From contig NZ_SLZR01000001.1 of assembly GCF_004341165.1 (NCBI RefSeq), positions 417,730 through 481,729 on the forward strand: DNA of 64,000 nt, written 5' to 3'. The translations under genes were made by a program, and so were the position numbers. Below are positions 8,396 to 16,522 of this stretch, piece by piece. Each line of letters starts with the position of its first letter. The stretch's first letter is position 1. Origin of the DNA: Reinekea marinisedimentorum. GTDB taxonomy: Bacteria > Pseudomonadota > Gammaproteobacteria > Pseudomonadales > Natronospirillaceae. A model generated the notes under the pieces. The model saw only the letters and a program-made list of their open reading frames with translations. It had not been told where the DNA came from and made no database searches.

Positions 8396-9478
8396 TTGAT
8401 CCATTCCGAACTTTCCTCAAGGCGGTTGCAGCTATTGGTTGTATGCTCAATCCTGTTAGCGCTCGCCTTTATGCCCATCGATATGTCGGCGATGCCCACA
8501 GAGCTTCATGGCAGCTACATCTTTTCGCGGGTCGCACTGCAATTGCCGGCCGGTTTGTTTTTTCTCTATTACACCACCCGGCCCAATTACCGGGCGCACA
8601 AAGATTTGGTGCTGTTTCTGGTGGTCAGCTATGTCAATGGCGTTAACTACTGGGTGATTTATAAATGCTGGGTGGTTGCGCAACACCCGTTTCAGTATGA
8701 AGGTACGGTGCTCTATACCCTGGCCGCATTTTTCCTGTTGCGGATGTCCTTTCGCTATGCGGTCTATCTGGTTTTGCTCAGTAACTTCAGCTTTTTATTG
8801 ATGGTTTCTTTTTTGCCTATTTATGGCTCATTTGGCTTCACCAAGTATGGTTTGATGTCGGCCGCCCAGTTCATCAGCTTGCTGGGCTTGTTCTCGCTGG
8901 AGCAAAGCTTTTTGCGTTCAAAAGAATTGTCGGAAAAGCTGCATGATCTCAGCCGTACCGATCAGCTGACCGGGCTGAACAACCGTCGGGCTTATGAGCT
9001 GGACGGCCAGGCATTATTAGACCGGGCCTGCGATACGCAACAATTGTTAACCGTGTTTCTGATCGATATCGACCATTTCAAACCCTATAACGACTTTTAT
9101 GGCCACGTCCAGGGCGACGAAATTATTCGCTTGCAGGCCGATTTGTTGCGACAGGTATTTAATGGCGACGATGAAGTGCTTGGCCGGTATGGCGGTGAAG
9201 AGTTTATTGTGATTGCGCTGGGAATGGATGTTACCGAAGCGCATCGCAAAGCCAGCCGGCTGAATGAACTTTGGCACCAGCAGGCGGTAGAGAACCCGCA
9301 GGCTCTGCGCAAGTATCTGACCTGTTCGGTGGGTGTTCATAGCCAGGTTCCGGCCCGGGGTCAGACGTTTGCGGCGCTAATTCGCGCGGCAGACCAAGCG
9401 TTGTATCGGGCCAAACACCTGGGGCGTGATTGCTATGTGTTTAGCCAGGGTGGGGATGGCAGCGAGCCGCCGGCTTAA
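8396..9478 (+). CDS. Membrane-bound diguanylate cyclase
   Basis: Makes cyclic di-GMP from two GTP. Residues 1-170 contain about five or six hydrophobic segments of an unassigned membrane sensor; a GGDEF domain follows (DQLTGLNNRRAY at 189-200, GRYGGEEFIVIA with the active GGEEF at 266-270). The inhibitory I-site (RxxD five residues before GGEEF) is GDDE here, so product inhibition at that site is unlikely. Translation starts at TTG 8396 behind ACGGAG. The TAA stop shares the palindrome TTAA with the stop of the convergent DUF4404 gene. Confidence 0.9.
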   Translation: MIHSELSSRRLQLLVVCSILLALAFMPIDMSAMPTELHGSYIFSRVALQLPAGLFFLYYTTRPNYRAHKDLVLFLVVSYVNGVNYWVIYKCWVVAQHPFQYEGTVLYTLAAFFLLRMSFRYAVYLVLLSNFSFLLMVSFLPIYGSFGFTKYGLMSAAQFISLLGLFSLEQSFLRSKELSEKLHDLSRTDQLTGLNNRRAYELDGQALLDRACDTQQLLTVFLIDIDHFKPYNDFYGHVQGDEIIRLQADLLRQVFNGDDEVLGRYGGEEFIVIALGMDVTEAHRKASRLNELWHQQAVENPQALRKYLTCSVGVHSQVPARGQTFAALIRAADQALYRAKHLGRDCYVFSQGGDGSEPPA

Positions 9479-9729
9479 ATGCCGATGGCCGCCAGCGTTT
9501 CCAAAATATTACGGGCAATGGCCGCACTCTTCGGATGATCCGATTCGATATCGGCAATCAGCGATTCCAGCGATTCACGGAAGGTCGGGTCTTCCGGGTC
9601 GGGCTGATCAATGTTGTGTACATGGTACTGAATCTGATCGAGCAGTGCCTTCTGTTGCGCACTGGCTTCGCCCTCTGGCAGGTGTTCACGTAAGCGTTGA
9701 AACAGGCTTTTAATCTCTTGTTTAGGCAT
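9475..9729 (-). CDS. DUF4404 family protein
   Basis: A small acidic helical protein (84 residues) matching the DUF4404 pattern: an N-terminal helix LFQRLREHLPEG, a central acidic region NIDQPDPEDPTFRESLESLIADIE, and a C-terminal helix HPKSAAIARNILETLAAIGI. No biochemical role is known. The ATG at 9729 begins MPKQEIKSL; no strong ribosome binding site is evident. It converges on the diguanylate cyclase and the two stop codons overlap in TTAA. Confidence 0.8.
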   Translation of the reverse strand: MPKQEIKSLFQRLREHLPEGEASAQQKALLDQIQYHVHNIDQPDPEDPTFRESLESLIADIESDHPKSAAIARNILETLAAIGI

Positions 9730-9875
9730 GCGGCTACTCCGTTTGGCTGCTTCGACCGCTACTGAGCCCGGTCGTTGAGAGCTCAGTAACTTTTGTTATT
9801 AAGACCACAGTAACTATAGCAAAGTGCGGCTGGTATGATGTCATACTTTCTTTGGCGTTAATCTGAAAATCTTCT

Positions 9876-12089
9876 GTGCAATATACTTCTGAACAACAGG
9901 CTGTGATTCAGCATGCCGGTGGCCATGCCCGCATTATTGCGGTTGCCGGTTCCGGGAAAACCCAAACGCTCACGGCCTATGTGCATAACCGCCTGCAATC
10001 CGGTGCCGACCCGCGCCGCATGCTGGTGCTGATGTACAATAAGGCGGCGCAGCTCGATTTTGAACGGCGACTGAAACAGGTTGCCGGGCGCGGCGCGGTG
10101 CTGCCGGATGTGCGCACCTTTCATTCGCTGGGCTACCGTATTTGCCAGACGCTGGTGCAGCGCGATTATATGGCGGCGTTCGATAAAGACATCCTGCAGG
10201 ATTCCGACATCGAGCCGGTGATCTGGCGTATTCTGCGTAACCTGGCCGATGCCGACATCGCCGATGACATTCTCACCCGCAAAAAGAAGTGGGTGGAGCC
10301 GGCGGTTGCCTATCTGGAATTGGTGAAGAGCTCCTTGGCGACACCGGAGCAGGTGTTTGAATCCACCGGCCTGCCAGCCAGCTGCAAGCTGTTTATTCAG
10401 GCCTTTTATGAGTTTGAGGACTGGCGCAGCCAGCACCATAAGATGACCTTTTCCGATCTGCTCTACGAGCCGGTGCTGCGCTTTAAAAACGAGCCGGATA
10501 TCGCCGCCCAGTTTGCCGGCCATATGGCGGAATATCTGGTCGATGAGTTTCAGGACATCAACCCCGTGCAAGAGTATTTGCTGAAAACGCTGCACGGCGG
10601 CAAGAGTGATATTCTGGTGGTGGGCGACCCGGACCAGACCATCTATGAATTCCGCGGCTCCGACCCGGCGCTGCTGACTACCGGCTTCAGCAACAGCTAT
10701 CAGGGCACCAGCGATTATCAGCTCAGCCACACCTTCCGCTTTGGTGACACGCTGAGCCTGCTCGCCAATCAGGTGATTGCCGGTAACTATGCCGCTGACA
10801 GTCCGCGTATCCAGTGTGTTTCGCACCAGAGTGCAGGTACCACCCGAGTGCAGCGTGAAGCCTGTGGCGACAGTGCTCAGGCCGCACTGACCTGCATACG
10901 CAACTGGCAGGCCAGCCGCCCGCTTAAGGACATTGCCGTCATCAACCGGCTGTGGGCCAACAGTGCCCGGCTGGAGCTGCTGTTGCTGGCCAATGCCATC
11001 CCTTACCACATGGATAACCAGCAGACGGTGCTGGAGCGCTACGAATTGCGCCCGTTCCGCGTACTGCTGCAAATTGCCGCCGGTGAAACCGCGCAGTGGG
11101 ATGCCCGAGCCCGCAAACAGGCCTGGCAGGTATTGCTCACTCAACCCTATCTGAAGATTAAGAAATCGATCGTCGACGAGTTGATTAGCCGGCTGGCCGG
11201 TGTCAGCCGTGAATGGGGCCAGGCGCTGCGCAATGCCATCCCCAACACGGTGTCCAAGTATCAGTCGGAGCAGCTGTTTGAGCGCGCCCGCTGGATCGAA
11301 AAGGCCGAACGGGCGCAGGGTGAGGCCAGTCTGGTGCTGTATGGCTGGCTGCAGGGCACCGATTACCTCGCCTCATTGAAAGACAATGCCTTTTCCGTCG
11401 CGCAGGTGGAAGATCAGGTGGCAACCGTCAAAGCCTTTGTCTCCTTTGTACGCCAAAGCCGCTGGCCACTGGCCCAGGGTGCAGCGCAACTGACGGAGCT
11501 GATGAACCGGAAGACGCCGGCCAATGCCGATGCGCTGCTGATTACCTCTATTCATAAATCGAAGGGGCGGCAGTGGCCCTGTGTGATTATTCCGGAGCTC
11601 AACAGCCAGTTTTTCCCTTACCAGCCAGAGGGTGAAATGATGATTGCCACCAGCGTTGCCAGTGAGCGACGCCTGCTCTATGTAGCCATGACCCGCGCCG
11701 CCGAAGAGCTGGTGCTGTTGACGCCGGCCGATGACAGCACGCTGATGCCATCACGCTTTATTCCCGATGCCTATGTTGATGGTCTGGCAGCCTTTGAAGC
11801 GGCCCTTGGCAACGGCTCGGCTGCGCCGGAATTACCCGGTGACATGCACCGTCCCAGTGTCGAGTTTTACGCCCGGTTGAAAGGGCTGCCGGTGCCTGCA
11901 TGGCAGCAGCGCTCGCTGAAAAAGGGGGAGGAACTGGTGAATCAGGTGGTTTCACACCCCAAGCTGGGGGTCGGGCAGATTATCGCCGAATCCAAAAACC
12001 GGATTACGATCCAGTTTATGCGTCATGGTGAGCGCGAGTTCGATAAGCAGATTGTGTTGCCGCTGTTGCAGCGGCTCAATGAAGACTGA
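9876..12089 (+). CDS. UvrD/Rep-like SF1A DNA helicase (paralogue of uvrD)
   Basis: ATP-dependent 3'-5' helicase. The 737 residues have the Q-motif YTSEQQAVI, Walker A AVAGSGKT, motif Ia (LMYNKAAQLDF), motif II VDEFQDINP, motif III GDPDQTIYEFRGS, motif IV-VI patterns and the signature TSIHKSKGRQWPCV and YVAMTRAAEEL. The C-terminal 45 residues (VVSHPKLGVGQI...) resemble the Tudor-like tail of UvrD/PcrA. It differs from uvrD at 25675 in spacing and in motif Ia, so it is a second, divergent family member whose role is unknown. Translation begins at GTG 9876. Confidence 0.88.
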   Translation: MQYTSEQQAVIQHAGGHARIIAVAGSGKTQTLTAYVHNRLQSGADPRRMLVLMYNKAAQLDFERRLKQVAGRGAVLPDVRTFHSLGYRICQTLVQRDYMAAFDKDILQDSDIEPVIWRILRNLADADIADDILTRKKKWVEPAVAYLELVKSSLATPEQVFESTGLPASCKLFIQAFYEFEDWRSQHHKMTFSDLLYEPVLRFKNEPDIAAQFAGHMAEYLVDEFQDINPVQEYLLKTLHGGKSDILVVGDPDQTIYEFRGSDPALLTTGFSNSYQGTSDYQLSHTFRFGDTLSLLANQVIAGNYAADSPRIQCVSHQSAGTTRVQREACGDSAQAALTCIRNWQASRPLKDIAVINRLWANSARLELLLLANAIPYHMDNQQTVLERYELRPFRVLLQIAAGETAQWDARARKQAWQVLLTQPYLKIKKSIVDELISRLAGVSREWGQALRNAIPNTVSKYQSEQLFERARWIEKAERAQGEASLVLYGWLQGTDYLASLKDNAFSVAQVEDQVATVKAFVSFVRQSRWPLAQGAAQLTELMNRKTPANADALLITSIHKSKGRQWPCVIIPELNSQFFPYQPEGEMMIATSVASERRLLYVAMTRAAEELVLLTPADDSTLMPSRFIPDAYVDGLAAFEAALGNGSAAPELPGDMHRPSVEFYARLKGLPVPAWQQRSLKKGEELVNQVVSHPKLGVGQIIAESKNRITIQFMRHGEREFDKQIVLPLLQRLNED

Positions 12090-12140
12090 CCGGCCACCTG
12101 CATACAGCCGCATTGCAGGTGATGGGTAAAGCAGAAGCGC

Positions 12141-12269
12141 TCAGTACAGCATGAAGATTGCGGCGGTCAGTACCACCAGTAATGCGGCTACAGAGCCCAG
12201 CAGGGCCGTTAGACCGGCCACTTTTCGTCCGGCGCGGCGCTTTTCATTGTCATAGAAGTTATCGCTCAT
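12141..12269 (-). CDS. Small single-pass membrane protein, 42 residues
   Basis: A short gene starting at the ATG at 12269, with a GGAA ribosome binding site about six bases upstream and a TGA at 12141. The product has a charged N-terminus (MSDNFYDNEKRRAGRKVAG) and a single hydrophobic helix of about 23 residues, ending in MLY. The positive charges before the helix predict the N-terminus in the cytoplasm. Function is unknown. It lies in the gap between the helicase and aguB and has a plausible start and codon use, but the absence of comparison makes it only probable. Confidence 0.6.
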   Translation of the reverse strand: MSDNFYDNEKRRAGRKVAGLTALLGSVAALLVVLTAAIFMLY

Positions 12270-12577
12270 TGTGATTTCCTTATTGTTATTGTCGTTCCCT
12301 GGGGCGTTAGCCTGCCCTCCATTTTCAGGCTAGTAGAACAATGTTCTGAAAAATTGGCGGTCGATCACAATTGATACATATTGGAATAGGAAAGCGCAGA
12401 AATTGGGACCGGTTACAGGTCGTTCTTTGACTCAGGTCGCAATCTGCAAGAGGGGCCTGTGTGGGCGCTGAAAATCAGCTGGGCAGAGCAGAGCGCTCAG
12501 GCATGGACCGCAAACCGGCTCTTGGAAAGGCCAGATGTGTTTGCGCTGTTTGCCTGAGCGATTTTGATGGCGGGGCG
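12270..12577. other. Intergenic region between the small membrane gene and aguB
   Basis: About 310 bases with no supported gene. Upstream of the small membrane gene there is an AGAACAATGTTCT palindrome (12335-12347) that might be an operator. Weak frames on both strands (for example 12432-12650 on the minus strand) overlap the end of aguB and look accidental. No terminator for aguB was recognised. Confidence 0.4.
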
Positions 12578-13450
12578 TTAGCGGGTAATACCATCTTTGG
12601 TCGACAGCGCCTGGTACTGGCTGGGTCGACGGTCGCGGAACAGACCCCATTCCTGACGCTGATAAGCCAGCGCCTGCAAATCAAAGGACTGGCAAACAAA
12701 GCCGGTTTCGGTTTTGTTCATTTCGCTCAGCAGTTCGCCGGTGGCGTCGGTAATAAACGATGAGCCATAGAAGGTAATGGATGAATCATCGATCACTTCC
12801 TCACCCACCCGGTTGCTGGTAATCACCGGAATGACGTTGGCGGCCGAGTGCCCCTGCTGGGTGCGCTGCCAATGCTTGCTGGAATCGATGCTGGCGTCGT
12901 AAGGCTCCGAGCCGATGGCCGTTGGGTAGAACAGAATGTCTGCACCCATCAGCGCCATGGAACGGGCGCATTCGGGGAACCACTGATCCCAGCAGATGCC
13001 CACGCCAATAGTGCCGAAGCGGGTTTTCCACACCTTAAAGCCGGTATCGCCGGGGCAGAAATAGAATTTCTCGTTATAGCCCGGGCCATCCGGAATATGG
13101 GTTTTACGGTAGATGCCCAGGTTTTCGCCATCGGCATCGATAATCGCAATGGAGTTATAGGCGACAGGCCCGGCCTGCTCAAAAAAGCTGATCGGTAGCA
13201 CCACGCCAAGCTCTTTGGCGATCGCTTTAAAGTGGTTGATGGCCGGGTTGTCTTCCACGCCGGTGGCGAAGCGGCGATAGTCCTCTTTCTGCTGCTGGCA
13301 AAAATAAACCCGTTCGAACAGCTCGGGCAGCAATATAATGTTGGCACCCGCCGCCGCGGCCTGACGCACCAGCTTTTCCGCTGTGGCGATATTTTCTTCT
13401 ACATTCCAGCTGCAGCTCATTTGCGTTGCAGCAACAGTTACCTGATTCAC
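12578..13450 (-). CDS. aguB: N-carbamoylputrescine amidase
   Basis: Nitrilase-superfamily enzyme converting N-carbamoylputrescine to putrescine, CO2 and ammonia, the last step of the agmatine route to putrescine. The 290 residues carry the catalytic triad: Glu in LLPELFE, Lys in YRKTHIPDGPGY and Cys in GVGICWDQWFPE. The AguB-specific stretch YNEKFYFCPGDTGFKVW is present, which separates it from other nitrilases. The usual partner aguA (agmatine deiminase) is not next to it and not in the window. It diverges from the cytochrome gene at 13643. Confidence 0.93.
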   Translation of the reverse strand: MNQVTVAATQMSCSWNVEENIATAEKLVRQAAAAGANIILLPELFERVYFCQQQKEDYRRFATGVEDNPAINHFKAIAKELGVVLPISFFEQAGPVAYNSIAIIDADGENLGIYRKTHIPDGPGYNEKFYFCPGDTGFKVWKTRFGTIGVGICWDQWFPECARSMALMGADILFYPTAIGSEPYDASIDSSKHWQRTQQGHSAANVIPVITSNRVGEEVIDDSSITFYGSSFITDATGELLSEMNKTETGFVCQSFDLQALAYQRQEWGLFRDRRPSQYQALSTKDGITR

Positions 13451-13569
13451 TTTTGGCGAGCTCCCGGTTAATTGTCTAACATCAAGGGTGGTATGGATGG
13501 CAAATTCAGATTGTTTCAGCGTTAGCCGCGCGGTATATCCACCGATAGTCGTAGGTTTGGTGCCTGTTG

Positions 13570-13598
13570 TTTCACCGACCCGGTATAGCCGCTATAAT
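13570..13598 (+). promoter_or_regulatory. Probable sigma-70 promoter of the cytochrome c gene
   Basis: A perfect -10 hexamer TATAAT (13593-13598) stands 17 bases after TTTCAC (13570-13575), a partial match to TTGACA. The predicted start is about 35 bases before the cytochrome ATG. Confidence 0.5.
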
Positions 13599-13642
13599 CG
13601 CCGCCTCATAAGAATAACGATGTTAACGGAACGGACTACGAT

Positions 13643-14059
13643 ATGAAAAAGTTTCTCGTTTTATTGGTCACTTTTGCTTTTGGCGCTGCGATTGCTGCAA
13701 CTCAAGGCAGTGAAGAATCGCTGGCAGAGCGCCTGAAACCGGCCGGTAACGTTTGTATTCAGGGGCAGGAGTGCGCAACCGCTAAAGTAGCGGCGAGCAG
13801 TGCCGCAGCGGACGGGCCGAGAAGTGGTGAAGATGTTTATTCTGCATCCTGTGCTGCCTGTCATGCGACCGGCCTGTTAAGTTCGCCAAGGTTCGGCAAT
13901 GCCGACGACTGGGCGCCGCGTGAAGTGCAGGGGCTCGAAACGCTCTATAGCCATGCCTTGAATGGCCTGAACAACATGCCCGCGAAGGGCGGTAATACGG
14001 CACTGAGTGACGACGAAGTGAAGGCGGCGGTTGATCACATGCTGGCATCTACCCGCTAA
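13643..14059 (+). CDS. Periplasmic class I cytochrome c (cytochrome c5-like)
   Basis: Small electron carrier exported to the periplasm. Residues 1-19 form a signal peptide (MKKFLVLLVTFAFGAAIAA). One haem c site is present, CAACH at 70-74, and Met112 in NNMPAKGG is the likely axial ligand; the arrangement matches cytochrome c5 family members. A linker with two extra cysteines (GNVCIQGQECATAK, residues 36-48) precedes the haem domain. Partner oxidoreductase is not evident in the neighbourhood. Met at 13643 is the only sensible start because the signal peptide begins there. Confidence 0.9.
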   Translation: MKKFLVLLVTFAFGAAIAATQGSEESLAERLKPAGNVCIQGQECATAKVAASSAAADGPRSGEDVYSASCAACHATGLLSSPRFGNADDWAPREVQGLETLYSHALNGLNNMPAKGGNTALSDDEVKAAVDHMLASTR

Positions 14060-14074
14060 CAGATTTGCACTGCT

Positions 14075-14100
14075 GCAGGGTGCCCTCGGCACTCTGCTTT
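14075..14100 (+). terminator. Probable terminator after the cytochrome c gene
   Basis: A ten-base stem with one mismatch (GCAGGGTGCC at 14075-14084 with GGCACTCTGC at 14088-14097, loop CTC) is followed by a short T-tract (TTT). Strong stem but weak T-run. Confidence 0.55.
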
Positions 14101-14248
14101 CAACCTTGCCGGCGGCTCTATCTGACCATTCGGTCTGATTAATCTTTATTCTGTTTTTAAAACAACAGCATTGCGAAAATGGCTAAGGCGCAGGTTTTAA
14201 GCTGTGTTATCATCCGCGCGCTTTAACCATTGCCTCAGAGTTTTCAAG

Positions 14249-15478
14249 ATGACCCAGACTTCCCTCGATAAAAGCAAAATCCGAATTCTTCTTTTAGAAG
14301 GTGTACACCAGAGCGCATTGGATACGTTCCAGAAAGCCGGTTACACCAATATTGATTACGTAAAAGGCTCGCTGCCGGAAAGCGAACTGCTGGAAAGAAT
14401 TTCCGAGGCGCATTTCGTGGGTATTCGTTCGCGTACACAGTTGACCGAAGACGTCTTTGCTGCGGCGAAGAAACTGGTTGCGGTTGGCTGTTTCTGCATT
14501 GGTACCAACCAGGTGGATTTAACCGCCGCGGCCAAGCGCGGTGTTCCGGTATTTAATGCACCCTACTCCAATACCCGCTCCGTAGCCGAGCTGGTCATTG
14601 CTGAAATTATTATGCTGATGCGCGGTATCCCGGAGAAAAACGCAGCCTGTCACCGCGGTGGCTGGCTGAAATCTGCCAACGACAGCTACGAAATTCGTGG
14701 TAAGAAGCTGGGTATTGTTGGCTACGGCAACATCGGTACTCAGTTGGGCGTGATGGCCGAAAGCATGGGCATGGAAGTGATGTTCTATGACATCGTCACC
14801 AAGCTGCCACTGGGTAATGCCCGTCAGGTTGGCTCTCTGAACGAGCTGCTGAGCACGGCGGATGTGGTTTCTTTGCACGTACCGGAAACGGCTTCCACCA
14901 AGATGATGATGGGTGAAGCCCAGTTCAGCCAGATGAAACAAGGCAGCTTCTTCCTCAATGCTGCACGCGGTACCACGGTTGAAATTGACGCACTGGCTGA
15001 AGTGATCCGCAGCAAAAAACTGCTCGGTGCGGCGGTCGATGTATTCCCGGTTGAGCCTCGCTCTAACGACGACGAATTTGTTTCGCCGCTGCGTGAGTTC
15101 GATAACGTACTGCTGACCCCTCACGTGGGTGGTTCAACGCAGGAAGCGCAATTCAATATCGGCATTGAAGTGGCTGAAAAACTGGCGACTTATTCCGACA
15201 TCGGTACCTCGCTGTCTGCGGTTAACTTCCCTGAGGTTGCTCTGCCGGCGCATCCGAATGCGCACCGTATTCTGCACATTCACGAAAACATTCCTGGTGT
15301 TCTGTCTGAAATTAACCAGGTGTTCTCTGAAAACGACATCAACATCATGGGTCAGTTCCTGCAAACGTCCGATAAGATCGGTTACGTGGTGATTGATGTC
15401 GCTCAGGAAGCGTCCGAAAAAGCTCTGGAAAAAGTACTGCAGGTTAAAGGCACACTGCGCGCCCGCGTACTGTTTTAA
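14249..15478 (+). CDS. serA: D-3-phosphoglycerate dehydrogenase
   Basis: First step of serine biosynthesis: oxidises 3-phosphoglycerate to 3-phosphohydroxypyruvate with NAD+. The 409-residue product matches the E. coli enzyme in length. Visible: NAD-binding GIVGYGNIGTQLG, the catalytic Arg/Glu region ARGTTVEIDAL and GAAVDVFPVEP, the active-site His in LLTPHVGGST, and a C-terminal ACT domain from about residue 335 (HENIPGVLSEINQVF) for serine feedback. Start chosen at MTQTSLDKSKIRI (14249); the frame is open 15 codons further up but that part is not family-like. Confidence 0.97.
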   Translation: MTQTSLDKSKIRILLLEGVHQSALDTFQKAGYTNIDYVKGSLPESELLERISEAHFVGIRSRTQLTEDVFAAAKKLVAVGCFCIGTNQVDLTAAAKRGVPVFNAPYSNTRSVAELVIAEIIMLMRGIPEKNAACHRGGWLKSANDSYEIRGKKLGIVGYGNIGTQLGVMAESMGMEVMFYDIVTKLPLGNARQVGSLNELLSTADVVSLHVPETASTKMMMGEAQFSQMKQGSFFLNAARGTTVEIDALAEVIRSKKLLGAAVDVFPVEPRSNDDEFVSPLREFDNVLLTPHVGGSTQEAQFNIGIEVAEKLATYSDIGTSLSAVNFPEVALPAHPNAHRILHIHENIPGVLSEINQVFSENDINIMGQFLQTSDKIGYVVIDVAQEASEKALEKVLQVKGTLRARVLF

Positions 15479-15504
15479 CCGCTGAAATTTCCGGGCCCGA
15501 GACC

Positions 15505-15960
15505 ATGCGCAGAACCATTCAAACAACCTCATTGCTTGCTTTGGTTCTGCTGCTGTTTTCCTGCAGCAGCCGTGGTCTGAATACCGAACTCACCAGCTGT
15601 GTCTATCCGGACAGCAACCGCACGGCCGCACCCTCCTTTATTTGTGATCAACAACTCGATGGTTATCCCATTACCGCTCTGCGCAGTCTGCCTGAAAATG
15701 ATCAGTCGGCCAGCGAAGCCTCTGCCACACTGCTGAACGAGCAGATTGCCGAGTGGTCAGCGCTGTGGTCCGGTGACTGGTTTACGGATGCTCTGCAACG
15801 ACAACAGGCCGTGCTGTTCCTGCACAACTACCTGCACGAGCATGCGCGCGTTATTCGCAGCCGCACCAGCCCAAAGAATACCCTTTGGCTGTTGATCGGT
15901 GTTGATGCCAGCCTGGACGAGGTTAGGGCACTGACCGAGGCTGCGCTGTCGGCCGGGTGA
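15505..15960 (+). CDS. Hypothetical lipoprotein
   Basis: Not recognised as a known family. The 151-residue protein starts with a signal peptide ending in a lipobox (LLLFSC, Cys20), so it is probably a lipid-anchored envelope protein. The mature part has two more cysteines near residues 32 and 48 that could pair, and a helical C-terminal half. It starts 26 bases after serA on the same strand and may be co-transcribed with it, but nothing links the functions. Confidence 0.7.
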   Translation: MRRTIQTTSLLALVLLLFSCSSRGLNTELTSCVYPDSNRTAAPSFICDQQLDGYPITALRSLPENDQSASEASATLLNEQIAEWSALWSGDWFTDALQRQQAVLFLHNYLHEHARVIRSRTSPKNTLWLLIGVDASLDEVRALTEAALSAG

Positions 15961-16172
15961 TTCTTCCCTCCGCATACATCTCATCTCCGTTTTTTTGGCA
16001 CCGAACCCTAAGCGCGCCAGAGGCGTCTGTTTGCCCGCTGTTTCAGACAGTCAACTTTTTGCCACTCGGTAGAGAATTGTTATAAGCCGGGTGCTTCCGC
16101 AATCTGCGGCTATAATTCGGTTATCGAGGATTGCAGTCAGTTGATTGGCAATGCGCCGATAGGAGTAAAAAC

Positions 16173-16349
16173 GTGAAGTATTTGTACATTCCTGTAGTGG
16201 TCTTAACCTGCGCGATGCTGGGCGCCAGCCTGGTATTGATGGATTCCGGTGCGACCCAAAATGCCCTCATCTGCGTCACACTGGCGATGGTCGGCTTTGT
16301 AACAGCCTACCGCCTGCAAGCCCGTTATTTGTTGTTGGATGAAGTTTAA
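16173..16349 (+). CDS. Small inner-membrane protein with two predicted helices
   Basis: A 58-residue protein starting at GTG 16173 behind a strong AGGAG (16161-16165). The frame is open 14 codons further upstream, but the start at GTG has the ribosome binding site and begins directly with the first helix (YLYIPVVVLTCAMLGASLVLM). A second hydrophobic segment (ALICVTLAMVGFVTAYRL) is followed by a short charged tail. No family recognised. An intrinsic terminator follows 40 bases after the stop. Confidence 0.7.
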   Translation: MKYLYIPVVVLTCAMLGASLVLMDSGATQNALICVTLAMVGFVTAYRLQARYLLLDEV

Positions 16350-16387
16350 CCTCTGTTCATAGTGTTGATCTGTCAAACCCTGCGTTG

Positions 16388-16411
16388 CACCGCCCCGGCG
16401 GTGTTTTTTTT
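16388..16411 (+). terminator. Intrinsic terminator upstream of ppk
   Basis: CACCGC (16388-16393) pairs with GCGGTG (16398-16403), followed by eight T residues. It ends the small membrane gene and separates it from ppk. Confidence 0.88.
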
Positions 16412-16461
16412 GCCTGTAACCTATAAGCTGTGGTCACCACAAAATCTCACATGACTTATAC

Positions 16462-16479
16462 TTGTCATAATGGTGTCGC
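16462..16479 (+). promoter_or_regulatory. Candidate Pho box before ppk
   Basis: TTGTCATAATGGTGTCGC has the two seven-base half-sites (TTGTCAT and GTGTCGC) with a four-base spacer that PhoB recognises (consensus CTGTCAT-N4-CTGTCAY), matching 13 of 18 positions by eye. It lies 44 bases before the ppk start, which suits activation during phosphate starvation. The site itself is read directly; regulation is inferred. Confidence 0.5.
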
Positions 16480-16522
16480 CAGCAGGAATTAAAATTAGCG
16501 GCAATGACAAACAGGAGTAGGT

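Noticed and set aside
9858..11144. 428-codon open frame on the minus strand
   Set aside because: It runs antisense through the helicase gene, shows no family motif and is rich in the residues expected from the mirror of Ala/Leu/Gln codons.
12432..12650. 72-codon frame on the minus strand after aguB
   Set aside because: Overlaps the end of aguB in another frame, lacks a ribosome binding site, and is Pro/Arg-rich.
14519..15124. 201-codon open frame antisense to serA
   Set aside because: Mirror of a strongly conserved enzyme gene; Arg/Gln/Asn-rich without family signal.
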